21,791 nt of DNA from Brooklawnia sp937867175 (lineage in GTDB: Bacteria > Actinomycetota > Actinomycetes > Propionibacteriales > Propionibacteriaceae). The number at the start of each line of letters is the position of its first letter. The stretch's first letter is position 1. The notes below the pieces were generated by a model, which was not told where the DNA came from, ran no database searches, and was given only the letters and a program-made list of their open reading frames with translations. The translations under genes were made by a program, and so were the position numbers. Below are positions 1 to 7,487 of this stretch, one piece after another. The stretch is taken from contig DAISIR010000030.1 of NCBI GenBank assembly GCA_036821905.1, positions 1-21,791 on the forward strand. The letters are read 5' to 3'.

Positions 1-127
1 CCACTCAAGTCAAGCTGGAGTGACTTCGAGTGTGCCCCCGATGATGAACGGACCCGCCAACCCGCCGATAGGGCACGGCTCGCCCCAGAGGGATTGGACG
101 ACCGGGGGCGTTCGCGAAATCGACGCC

Positions 128-525
128 ATGTTCGTTCGTCAGTTCGGGTCGTACCTGAGGAACGTCCGGCCGGGTGCACCCGGTGTGTGTCAGGTGTGCG
201 CGGTGGAAAGTGGCCGCTGCCTGGGTCGCCTGGTTCCTGCTGCGTCACGGCACTTGCGCGCACCGGCTCAGTGGCAGTCACGATCCAAGATGGCTGTGGG
301 CGACCGTTCCCGCAGCCAAGTCATGGCGAACCGGCGAACATCCTCTACATCTTCTCGTCCAGACAGGCGGGCTGGCATCGGCGTTCGATCCCACGCTCTG
401 CCCTTGGACACTAACGGCGTGTGTCCTTCACCGGGCATCTGAGGCGTCCGACCAGTGGGCTGCCCGGGCTGAAGCCGACGAGCGCTTCGCTGGCGACCGC
501 AGACTCGATCCGAGACGCCGTCGAA
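128..525 (+). pseudogene. Decayed ComF-like phosphoribosyltransferase relic
   Basis: Two blocks in different reading frames resemble actinobacterial ComF-type phosphoribosyltransferases. From the ATG at 128 one frame reads FVRQFGSYLRN followed by PGVCQVC, like the N-terminal segment and first zinc-type Cys pair. From about 215 another frame reads AWFLLRHGTCAHRL, then WATVP and RTGEHPLHLLV, like the central VPS..GRxGxHPL block. A later stretch near 470-520 reads DERFAGDRRLDPRR, similar to the segment ahead of the PRPP loop, but the PRPP-binding DDTxTTG motif is absent. About 100 residues between the first two blocks are missing. No intact ORF spans the region, so I call a pseudogene with an internal deletion. 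The match is from memory of the family pattern and is tentative. Confidence 0.38.
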
Positions 526-542
526 CGCCCACAGACGGCTGA

Positions 543-971
543 TCACACCAACGGATTGTGGGTTCGCACGCCCGCGAATCGCATGAAGTCAGTGTCGTTC
601 GTGGCGACGACGGCGTCCCGGGCAAGGGCGTGGCTGGCGATCCGGGCGTCTGTGGTGAGGTTTCCCGCCGCTCCAGTGGCCTTCAGCAGGTCGAGCGTGC
701 GGGCGAGGGTGGCAACACTGTCTGGCAGGAATTGCACGTTCGGCTGGCCAAGCCACGACTCCACATGCGCTGCGGCCTGATCGATCGTCATGGGGGTCTC
801 GAGCAACTTGCGTCCCGTTGTCAGGCACACAAAGCCCCAGATCACCGGCGTGACGAGCCCGACTCCCTCAGTCCCGGACAAGGTCTGCTCCCACCAGTCA
901 CGCGCCCGCTGATGGTGCCGGAAGGACGAGACGGTGGCGTACAGCACTAGGTTGAGATCGGGAATGATCAT
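543..971 (-). CDS. vapC: VapC-like PIN-domain toxin (ribonuclease)
   Basis: 142 aa, the usual size of a single PIN domain. PIN toxins are Mg-dependent RNases that cut tRNA or rRNA and are held inactive by the cognate VapB. Visible motifs are the N-terminal beta strand with Asp5 (MIIPDLNLVLY), the TPVIWGFVCLTT segment, the acidic TTDARIA block (Asp108) and the final ATNDTDF block (Asp126/Asp128). The second canonical acidic position near residue 45 is not obvious (WGF instead of a Glu). That is common in the mycobacterial-type PIN subfamily and not by itself a sign of inactivity. The ATG overlaps the upstream antitoxin stop (ATGA at 968-971), so the two are translationally coupled. Toxin identity is strong; the target RNA cannot be read from sequence. 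Confidence 0.88.
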   Translation of the reverse strand: MIIPDLNLVLYATVSSFRHHQRARDWWEQTLSGTEGVGLVTPVIWGFVCLTTGRKLLETPMTIDQAAAHVESWLGQPNVQFLPDSVATLARTLDLLKATGAAGNLTTDARIASHALARDAVVATNDTDFMRFAGVRTHNPLV

Positions 972-1216
972 GCGATGACCCGGGCGATGGTCTCGCTGTC
1001 GTCCTCGTCGTCGGCCAACTCGTTGAGCCGCTCGGTATCGATTCCGGGACGAAGCTGCGAAAAGTGGACGTCAACCCGGTACGGCCGTGTCTGCTCGGCG
1101 CGCAGCGCCCGTCGCAAGGCGTCGTTGACCACTTCCTTCATGGAGCGTCGCTCGCGACGAGTGGCCTCTTCGATCAGATCAACGACGTCATCGTCCAAAG
1201 TCATGGTAGTGCGCAT
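968..1216 (-). CDS. vapB: VapB-like ribbon-helix-helix antitoxin
   Basis: 82 aa from the ATG at 1216. The N terminus MRTTMTLDDDVVDLIEEA has the RHH form: one DNA-contacting beta strand, then a helix. It continues RRERRSMKEVVNDALRRAL, the second helix. The acidic C terminus (LADDEDDSETIARVIA) is the part that normally wraps the PIN toxin. A longer in-frame start at 1258 would add 14 residues (MHLDGGPAVHHDVG) outside the RHH fold, so I prefer 1216. The Shine-Dalgarno there is weak. The gene precedes and overlaps vapC by 4 nt; autoregulation of the pair is expected from the family. Confidence 0.85.
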   Translation of the reverse strand: MRTTMTLDDDVVDLIEEATRRERRSMKEVVNDALRRALRAEQTRPYRVDVHFSQLRPGIDTERLNELADDEDDSETIARVIA

Positions 1217-1461
1217 GCCTACATCATGATGCACCGCAGGGCCACCATCAAGATGCACCGTGCACAGTATCGGAGCAAGCAGTCGGGGGCTGGATCGAGC
1301 TGGCTGCCTCGCGTCCCGCTGCCCCTTGCCGACCGGCCAAACCGGCAGTTGCCGCCGCGGATTTCGCAGACAGAGCCTTGGCTTCGTAAGATGACTGCGG
1401 GCTCGCTTGTGTCCACCCCCGATTCGCCTAGTGAGACGCCCCTCAGAGAAGGTCTTTTCGT

Positions 1462-2934
1462 ATGGAACTTGCCGATTACCTGCGGATACTGCGGAAGTAT
1501 TGGCGCAGTGTGGCCGCGGTCACCTTGGCCACACTGCTGCTGGCAGCGCTGTTCTCCCTCGTCAGCAAGCCCGCCTACACCTCCAATTCAACGATCTTCC
1601 TGTCGATCAGGAACGCCAGCACCGCCGGCGAACTGAACGCCGGCTCCAGCTACGTCGAGAACCAGGCGCAATCGTTCGCGAAGGTGGCCAAGACGCCGAT
1701 CGTCCTGCAGCCGGTCATCGACCAGCTCGGCCTCGACACCACGCCGGAGAAGCTGGCTGGCAGCATCACCGCGACCATCCCCACCAACACCGCGACCATC
1801 GACCTGTCTGTGGTTCGCGGCGACCCCGCCGAAGCCGCCGCCATCGCGTCCGCGGTCAGCGACCGGCTCATCGTGGTCGTCGCGCAACTCTCCCCACCCG
1901 GCCCCGACGGCGCCGAACCCGTCGTCGCCACCGTCGTGAAACCGGCCACCACCCCGACATCACCGACCTCACCCAAGGTTGCCCAGAATTTCGCTCTCGG
2001 CGTCCTGCTCGGGCTGCTGCTCGGCGCCGGACAGGCGATCCTGCGCGACACGATGAACGTGCACGTCCGCACCGTCAAAGACATCGAACGAGTCACCGAC
2101 CGGCCCGTACTGGGCACCATCGCGTTCGACTCCGACGCGGCGATCCACCCGCTGGTGTTGCAGGTCGATCCGCACTCGCCGCGCGCCGAGGCCTACCGTC
2201 GGCTACGCACCAACCTGCAATTCCTCGGCCTTGAGGATGGCAAGCGCTCCATCGTGATCACCTCGTCCATCTCCAACGAAGGCAAGACCACCAGCGCCAT
2301 CAACATCGCCTCCACCCTGGCCACCGCCGGTGAACGCGTCCTGGTGATCGATGCCGACCTGCGGCGTCCCAAGGTGGCCAACTACCTGCAACTCGAAGGC
2401 TCCGTGGGTCTGACCACCGTGCTGATCGGTGAAGCGCGCCTCGAAGACGTGGTGCAGCCGTACGGCTCCACCCGCATGGACGTCCTGACTGCCGGCCCCG
2501 TACCCCCGAACCCCGCCGAACTGCTGGGCTTCGACGCCATGCAGCAGTTGATCGACCAAGCCACGCAACGCTACGACTCCGTCATCATCGACGCTCCCCC
2601 GCTGCTGCCCGTCACCGACGCCGCAGTGCTGTCTGGCCTCGCCTCGGGCACGCTGTTGATCGCCGGCGCCCGAGTGGTGCGGCGTCCCGAACTGGCAGCC
2701 GCCATCGCCAGCCTTGAGCAGGTGGACGCCCGAATCCTCGGCGTCGTACTCAACATGGCGCAACCCTCCGACAGCGACCGCTACGGCTACCGCTACGCCT
2801 ACGAGTACTACGGGTCAGGGGAAGCCAAGGCGTCGGCGCCGGCCCAGCCGCTGCCCACCTTCGCCGGGCCACCCCGGCACGACCCTGCTACCTCGGCCGC
2901 TGCTCCGGCCAGGGCAATCGAACCGATCAGCTGA
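1462..2934 (+). CDS. Wzz-type chain-length domain fused to BY-kinase (polysaccharide co-polymerase)
   Basis: 490 aa inner-membrane protein that controls polymerisation and export of capsule or exopolysaccharide. The N-terminal Wzz domain has a first membrane helix at about residues 17-34 and a second at about 176-194. The cytoplasmic tyrosine-kinase domain follows: Walker A SNEGKTT (Lys275), Walker A' VLVIDADLRRP (Asp297, Asp299) and Walker B VIIDAPP (Asp377). The C-terminal tail has an autophosphorylation cluster with six tyrosines between 441 and 450 (RYGYRYAYEYY). It is a one-polypeptide fusion, as in Gram-negative Wzc, rather than the split CpsC/CpsD of Firmicutes. The start is the ATG at 1462 with a GAAGG-type site about 9 nt ahead. 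The phosphatase that would reset the tyrosine cluster begins 5 nt downstream. Confidence 0.93.
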   Translation: MELADYLRILRKYWRSVAAVTLATLLLAALFSLVSKPAYTSNSTIFLSIRNASTAGELNAGSSYVENQAQSFAKVAKTPIVLQPVIDQLGLDTTPEKLAGSITATIPTNTATIDLSVVRGDPAEAAAIASAVSDRLIVVVAQLSPPGPDGAEPVVATVVKPATTPTSPTSPKVAQNFALGVLLGLLLGAGQAILRDTMNVHVRTVKDIERVTDRPVLGTIAFDSDAAIHPLVLQVDPHSPRAEAYRRLRTNLQFLGLEDGKRSIVITSSISNEGKTTSAINIASTLATAGERVLVIDADLRRPKVANYLQLEGSVGLTTVLIGEARLEDVVQPYGSTRMDVLTAGPVPPNPAELLGFDAMQQLIDQATQRYDSVIIDAPPLLPVTDAAVLSGLASGTLLIAGARVVRRPELAAAIASLEQVDARILGVVLNMAQPSDSDRYGYRYAYEYYGSGEAKASAPAQPLPTFAGPPRHDPATSAAAPARAIEPIS

Positions 2935-2939
2935 ACCTC

Positions 2940-3524
2940 ATGCCAGGACCGGCGTCCTTCACCATCTTGACGGTCTGCACCGGCAACATCTGCCGGTCGC
3001 CGGCCGCCGAACGCCTGCTCGCCTCTGGGCTCGGCCCGGGCGTGAACGTCCACAGCGCGGGCACGTGGGCGCTCGACGGCCACCCGATCGACGAGCAGAT
3101 GGCCGACCTGCTCAACTCCGTGGGTGTTCGGGCAGACGACTTCGCGGCACGACAGGTCGCACCCGGGCACCTGCGTGCGTCCGACCTGGTGCTGGCGCTC
3201 ACCACCGCACACCGCGCAGACATGCTGCAACTGGCACCCGCTGCAGTGCGCCGCTCGTTCACGCTGCTCGAGTTCGCCCGGATCGTCGGCTCAGTGGATT
3301 TCCCCACAATTCCCGCCGGTGACGTGGCTCACCGGCTGCGGGAGATGGTGACCGTGGCCTCCCGGCACCGGATGCTCGGCGAAGTCATCAACGGTGACGA
3401 CGTGCCCGACCCCTACCGGCGCGGCCCCGAAGCCTTCGAGGCGTCGTTCGAGCTGATCAAGACAGCGGTGGACGTCATCGTTGAGGCTGCTTGGGGCCCT
3501 GGAACTTGGAGGAGACAGCCGTGA
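2940..3524 (+). CDS. Low-molecular-weight protein tyrosine phosphatase (Wzb-like)
   Basis: 194 aa cytosolic phosphatase. The P-loop VCTGNICRSP gives the nucleophile Cys13 and Arg19 in the C-x5-R-S signature, very close to the N terminus as in the LMW-PTP fold. The general acid is Asp157 in VPDPYRRG, the family's DP-loop. It starts 5 nt after the BY-kinase stop without a clear ribosome site, so translational coupling is likely, and it presumably dephosphorylates the tyrosine-rich tail of that kinase (Wzc/Wzb logic). It is somewhat longer than the usual 150 residues, mainly through an insert at about 100-150. Its stop codon overlaps the GTG of a third, truncated gene. Confidence 0.92.
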   Translation: MPGPASFTILTVCTGNICRSPAAERLLASGLGPGVNVHSAGTWALDGHPIDEQMADLLNSVGVRADDFAARQVAPGHLRASDLVLALTTAHRADMLQLAPAAVRRSFTLLEFARIVGSVDFPTIPAGDVAHRLREMVTVASRHRMLGEVINGDDVPDPYRRGPEAFEASFELIKTAVDVIVEAAWGPGTWRRQP

Positions 3525-3673
3525 CGTCAGTGCAAGTGCTGGGGCTGCTACGGAAGAACTGGCTGCTGCCTGCGGTAGTCCATGCTCTTACGACACCTTT
3601 CCGCGATTTCCCACGATACCTTTCCGCGAGACGAAACGTCACTTCCGCGCACGTCCGGGATACCAGGAACTAG
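3521..3673 (+). pseudogene. Truncated third gene of the exopolysaccharide operon
   Basis: A GTG at 3521 overlaps the phosphatase stop (GTGA, 3521-3524) and sits 7 nt after a perfect GGAGGA site at 3508-3513. A real gene therefore began here. The product would start VTSVQVLGLLRKNWLLPAVV, which looks like the cytoplasmic lead and first membrane helix of a polysaccharide-export or ligase protein. It then runs into non-hydrophobic residues and stops at 3671-3673 after 50 codons. The downstream DNA offers no continuation that I can recognise. I read it as a 5' remnant left by a deletion. A genuine 50-aa peptide is the less likely alternative. Confidence 0.5.
3590..3650. repeat. Three degenerate 23-nt-spaced repeats
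   Basis: ACGACACCTTTCCGCGA (3590-3606) recurs as ACGATACCTTTCCGCGA (3613-3629). A weaker copy ACGTCACTTCCGCG starts at 3636 with two bases missing. The starts are exactly 23 nt apart. The repeats lie within the decayed tail of the truncated gene. Confidence 0.6.
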
Positions 3674-3764
3674 GTCACGCACTTGTGTCCGCGATGTTGC
3701 TGGTGCAAGGGCCCGCGCGGCTATGCAGGCCGGACGAACCCGGCAACCTCGCGCCCGTACCGAC

Positions 3765-4622
3765 TCAGGCAGGAGTCAGCGCCTCAGCCACGATGCGGGC
3801 GAACAGCCGTGACCCTTCGAGGGTGGGGCTGCCGTCGGCCTCCAACAGCGCGTCCCGCTGACCCTGGTCGACCGGCCACCCGCCGTAGACATCAATGGTG
3901 GGCAGGTTGTTCTGCGCCGCCCAGTCGGCCACCGCGCGCACGTTGGTCTCCTGACTGGCCGCCACACTCCACGGGCCCGGGTTCTGCAGAATCACCACCA
4001 CCGGCACGTTCGGATCTTGGCCGCGGATCGCGTGCAAGATAGCGGTCAGCTCACCACCCACCGCGACCGGATCACGCCAATGCCCGTAGCTGAGCAACAC
4101 CGCGTCGACCGGCTGCCAAGCCGCCTGGACGCGCGCCGGCTCGCCGGCCATCTCGGGGCTGAGAATGCTGGCGTTCCACACGTCCAAGGACGCGGCACCC
4201 GACCCCAACGCCACCGGCTCAACCCAGCGCAAGCCGTAACGATCCCACAGGTGATAGGCGACCCCACGGTTGACGGCAAGATGATCCCTGGCCCAAACCG
4301 AGACCCACTCGTCGTCCTCATTGCCGGTGCCATCGCCGATCACCATCACCGAAGCGCCCGGGGCGGCCAAAGTGCGACCCACCTGCTGCAGCGGCGTCAA
4401 CGGCACCTCGGTCGGCTCGAGGGTCGGGGTGGGGGCGGGTTCCGCGCTCGGGACCGGCTCCGACTCGCTCGGAGTGGCCGGCTGCGGCGCCGGCGTCGCC
4501 TGCTGAGTCGGCGTCCGGTACTGCGTCAGCGCCAGCACCGACACGATGACGGTCACCACCGCGAGGACGATCAGCCCGATCAGCTGCAGACGCTTCCAGT
4601 TCCTGCCCAACCTGAGATCCAC
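3765..4622 (-). CDS. Membrane-anchored SGNH/GDSL-hydrolase-like protein, probably catalytically degenerate
   Basis: 285 aa. One N-terminal membrane anchor (about residues 14-33) is followed by a Pro/Thr/Glu-rich linker (about 37-78), so the globular domain lies outside the membrane. The fold pattern is SGNH: block I VMVIGDGTGNEDDEW (96-101), a Gly/His block LLSYGHWRD (179-184), a central VVVILQNPGPWS strand and the C-terminal block LEADGSPTLEGSRLFA (261-275). Canonical SGNH enzymes have GDS at block I and DxxH at block V. Here block I reads GDG and block V reads DGSPT with no His. Such proteins in polysaccharide clusters usually act as acyl- or acetyl-esterases, but this one may only bind substrate. 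The start is GTG at 4622 with a poor ribosome site. It faces the polysaccharide operon and ends 92 nt from the truncated gene. Confidence 0.72.
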   Translation of the reverse strand: MDLRLGRNWKRLQLIGLIVLAVVTVIVSVLALTQYRTPTQQATPAPQPATPSESEPVPSAEPAPTPTLEPTEVPLTPLQQVGRTLAAPGASVMVIGDGTGNEDDEWVSVWARDHLAVNRGVAYHLWDRYGLRWVEPVALGSGAASLDVWNASILSPEMAGEPARVQAAWQPVDAVLLSYGHWRDPVAVGGELTAILHAIRGQDPNVPVVVILQNPGPWSVAASQETNVRAVADWAAQNNLPTIDVYGGWPVDQGQRDALLEADGSPTLEGSRLFARIVAEALTPA

Positions 4623-4752
4623 AACGGGACTCTATCGAACGGCAAGCCACAACGGCCGCCCGCGCAGTCAAACGGCTTGGTGTGGTCCTCCGACCCGTCG
4701 TTCCACCCGCTGCGAGAACAGGCTGCAAGGCACCGCTCACAACCGCACTCAT

Positions 4753-5100
4753 TCAGGGTCGCACGGAGCCCTCGGGATCGTCCGGACGGCTGACGTCCGC
4801 GAGCCGGAAACCCCGGAAGGCCGGCGCGGCGACGGCCGCGATCGCGATGCCGAGGATCACCAGCAGGCCGCCACACCGCGTACAGCGTCGCGAACAGCAA
4901 GACCGTGTCGATCAGGTAGAGCCCGGCATAGCCGAGCACCGGGATCAACGCCCCACCGACCATCGGCCCGGCAATCGCGCCGGCCGAGACGACGGTCATG
5001 CTCAGCGCATTCGCGGCGGGCAACTGCTCCGAAGGCAGCAGCTTGGGCAGGATCGCGGTCCGGGCGGGTTGATTGATCGCGAAGAACGCCTGCCCTGGGC
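4753..5100 (-). pseudogene. MFS transporter relic with internal deletion
   Basis: Reading the minus strand, about 5095-4870 encodes FFAINQPARTAILPKLLP followed by ALSMTVVSAGAIAGPMVGG and a hydrophobic helix ending YAVWR. That is the TM4-TM6 block of an EntS-like MFS exporter. Immediately after, in the next frame (about 4872-4753), the DNA encodes GLLVILGIAIAAVAAPAFRG, then a short polar tail and a stop at 4753-4755. That is a typical last membrane helix plus C terminus. TM7-TM11 (roughly 200 residues) and the first three helices are missing, and the junction shifts frame. This is a dead gene with a deleted middle. Confidence 0.68.
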
Positions 5101-5524
5101 GGAACTCACCCAAGATCATCGGCACCCACGCGCGCGACCGCATCGTCCACCAGCTCGCCGGACTTAAGCTGTCCGCGAACAACAACTGAAGGCTCTCGTC
5201 CAAGGACTCACAACCGATCACTGAATCGCCCGCCGATGGGCGCTGGGCATTCGCCCAGATTCGAATGTCCTCCGACCTTGCTGGTCACGGTCCGCAGCTA
5301 CCGCTGCTACTGACATTGCTCGAGAGATCATGTTTGTGAGGTTTAACCGATCACGTTTGTGTAACTGATGCGATCGGTCGGCAAGTCGACTGTGCTGCGC
5401 GGATTCGCCTGAGGCCGTGACCCCATTTGCGTTCGTCATCACCTCTACGCCGGGAGCTTGGCGAACCGGGCTGCGCTCCTAACCGTAGGCTGATAGCAGC
5501 CGCAAACCCAAAGGAGAAGGCTCC
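5101..5524. other. Non-coding or eroded stretch upstream of fic-1
   Basis: No supportable gene. The part next to the MFS relic (5101-5200) has a minus-strand run QLKSGELVDDAVARVGADDLG that I cannot assign. The repeats at 5326-5378 are listed separately. A good Shine-Dalgarno (AAAGGAG) precedes the fic-1 ATG. Confidence 0.5.
5326..5378. repeat. Direct repeat pair with overlapping inverted repeat upstream of fic-1
   Basis: GATCATGTTTGTG (5326-5338) recurs as GATCACGTTTGTG (5349-5361), again 23 nt apart. ACCGATC (5346-5352) is inverted as GATCGGT (5372-5378). This could be a regulatory site about 150 nt upstream of fic-1 or a remnant of a mobile-element end. The sequence alone does not decide. 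Confidence 0.4.
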
Positions 5525-6904
5525 ATGACGAATGAGGCATGGTCGCAACTGACGTACCGGCCGTTCCCGGCATTCACCGATTGGGCACCGCGCGGCTTTG
5601 ACTCACGAGTTGTTGACCGATCCGCCGAACTTCTCGCCACCGCCAAGTCCACAGCAACCGAGGAGGACCTGGCGAAGGCGGTGAGTGTTGCCACTCGATC
5701 TGCAGCGGTCGACACGGGCGCGATCGAGGGCCTCTACACGGTGGATCGAGGTTTCACCAAGACGATCGCGACTCAGGGAGCAGCTTGGCAGAACGCCCTG
5801 GCGGCACGCGGCGAAACCGTGCGGCGCGCGATCGAGGACGCACTGAACGCCTACGACTACGTGCTGGACGCCACCACCAGTGCGGTCGCCATCTCGGAAA
5901 AGTGGATCCGCGAACTCCACGCCGTCATTTGTGCCAGCCAGGGCACTTACACGGTCCACACACAACACGGAACCGAACAGCGTCCGCTGCCAAAGGGCAC
6001 GTACAAGACCATGCCGAACAGCCCCACGAACCTCTCCACTGGCGCGGTCCACTCCTACGCGTCAGTGGCGGACACCGGCCCGGAGATGGCCAGACTGATG
6101 CAAGAGCTCGGCTCAAGGGACTTCATGGCCGCCCATCCTGTGATCCAAGCGGCCTACGCGCATTACGCCTTCGTATGCGTCCATCCATTTACCGACGGCA
6201 ACGGGCGAGTCGCGCGAGCTCTCGCGAGCGTGTACCTGTATCGATCTCCCGGCGTTCCGCTGGTCATCTTTGCGGATCAGAGGAGCGACTATCTTGATGC
6301 CCTTGAAGCGGCGGACGCCGGCGACAGCGCACCATTCACCACCTTCGTGGAACAGCGAACCATCGACACGATCGGGATGGTCCGGGTCTCGCTGAGACGG
6401 GTCCCCCCGGCGCGCGAGAGTGTGGAATCGATCGCGGAGCAGTTCTCCAAGGAGAGCCTTGATCCCGCGTTGGTCGTGGCCATTGAACGGCTGAAAGGCA
6501 TCCTCAGGAACGAGTACAAGAAGCAACTAGCCGGTCTGGGGCTGCCGCCGCAACTGGAAGTCGACCCTGTCCAGGGAAGACGCGGCGGAGATGAACCGCC
6601 GCCGGCCGGCTACGCGGAGGTCGGCGCGGCGGGGGACCTCTACTTGTGGGCGCGAGCTTCGTGGCCCGTTAGGTTCAGCGTCACGCGTAGCCTCCGGATG
6701 CTCGCACGCGCGGATGAGTTGGCGCCGGCGGACATCCTGATCTACCCGGAAGAGGGCGAGCCTTTGGAAATCTGGCTACGGGAGATCTCCCCCATCCTGA
6801 CCGAGAGCCTCAAACAGCGTTTGAACGCCTGGGTGGAAGGTCACATCGACACGTTCATGCAAACGGTAGCCGCCACGACTCAGCAAGCTCCACGCGTGGA
6901 GTAG
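5525..6904 (+). CDS. Fic family AMP-transferase-type protein (fic-1)
   Basis: 459 aa. Fic enzymes transfer AMP (sometimes another phosphate-containing group) from a nucleotide to a hydroxyl of a target protein. The active-site loop is complete: HPFTDGNGRVAR with His220, Asp224, Asn226, Arg228 and Arg231. The substrate flap is LPKGTYKTMPN (about 155-164). An N-terminal inhibitory helix carries TGAIEG (Thr64 to Glu68-Gly69), matching (S/T)xxxE(G/N). This is therefore a self-inhibited class II Fic protein and needs no separate antitoxin by sequence. The C-terminal 170 residues (about 290-459) match no domain I recognise and may select the target. The start at ATG 5525 follows a strong AAAGGAG site. 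A small SH3-like gene follows 57 nt downstream. Confidence 0.9.
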   Translation: MTNEAWSQLTYRPFPAFTDWAPRGFDSRVVDRSAELLATAKSTATEEDLAKAVSVATRSAAVDTGAIEGLYTVDRGFTKTIATQGAAWQNALAARGETVRRAIEDALNAYDYVLDATTSAVAISEKWIRELHAVICASQGTYTVHTQHGTEQRPLPKGTYKTMPNSPTNLSTGAVHSYASVADTGPEMARLMQELGSRDFMAAHPVIQAAYAHYAFVCVHPFTDGNGRVARALASVYLYRSPGVPLVIFADQRSDYLDALEAADAGDSAPFTTFVEQRTIDTIGMVRVSLRRVPPARESVESIAEQFSKESLDPALVVAIERLKGILRNEYKKQLAGLGLPPQLEVDPVQGRRGGDEPPPAGYAEVGAAGDLYLWARASWPVRFSVTRSLRMLARADELAPADILIYPEEGEPLEIWLREISPILTESLKQRLNAWVEGHIDTFMQTVAATTQQAPRVE

Positions 6905-6961
6905 GGATCACTCGCCATGGCCTGATTCCCCGTCGATCCACAACACAGCAAGGAGCAACAG

Positions 6962-7177
6962 ATGGCGTCATTCTCACAGGGCGACAAGGTCGAGGCCCTC
7001 GTCAAGATCAGCGGTGGGTTCTTCGATCAAGACGTGCCTGCCGGGACCCGCGGAGTGGTGCTGAGCTCAAATTGGAGCGGCACGAGTTGCCGCGTCCACT
7101 TCACGATCAGCGGATTCTTCGGCGACACGGAGGTTGATGTCGACGTGAAACCGGAATACCTCAAGAAGCGCTGGTGA
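6962..7177 (+). CDS. Small SH3-like beta-barrel protein downstream of fic-1
   Basis: 71 aa with a strong AAGGAG ribosome site just before the ATG. The pattern FSQGDKVEALVKISGG..VPAGTRGVVL is that of small SH3/KOW-like barrels: a hydrophobic strand, a Gly-rich turn, then PxGTxGVV. It continues RVHFTI and VDVDVKPEYLKKRW, consistent with the final strands. No signal peptide, membrane helix or Cys cluster. It follows fic-1 on the same strand and likely shares its transcript. A link to Fic function (binding, regulation or target) is inferred from position only. I do not recognise a named family. Confidence 0.7.
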   Translation: MASFSQGDKVEALVKISGGFFDQDVPAGTRGVVLSSNWSGTSCRVHFTISGFFGDTEVDVDVKPEYLKKRW

Positions 7178-7487
7178 TCTGCATCCGTCCCTGCCGCTTT
7201 CGAAGAGCGACGGTGTGCTCGCGGCACCCCTCGACGCCCTGGGTTGCACAAGGCTGGCGTCCTTGCCTCGGCCTTTCAGGTGCTCTTCACCAGGAAGGGT
7301 GATGACTTCTTCGGCTTCGCCGCCAAGGACGCCAACTCAACCGAGAAGACCGGTTGCATCCGACTACATCCGCCAGCGCGGCCTGTAGCGCAGAGAGGCA
7401 GCCGGGAACGGCCTGAATGGCGGGATTGGCAGGCATGTCGACCTTGCGGGTGACGATTCCCCGGGCTGCGAACTGGTCGATTCAGGG
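7178..7487. other. Convergent intergenic stretch with eroded coding traces
   Basis: No intact gene. On the minus strand, about 7477-7350 reads FAARGIVTRKVDMPANPAIQ in one frame, and about 7352-7276 reads FSVELASLAAKPKK in another. These look like pieces of former proteins but I cannot name them. The stretch lies between the 3' ends of the fic-1 and fic-2 units. Confidence 0.35.

Noticed and set aside
1387..1392. TAAGAT as -10 box of the BY-kinase operon
   Set aside because: Position is plausible but there is no convincing -35 element at the right distance.
5326..5378. End of an insertion sequence
   Set aside because: The repeats suggest it, but no transposase remnant or matching second end is visible, so I list it only as a repeat.
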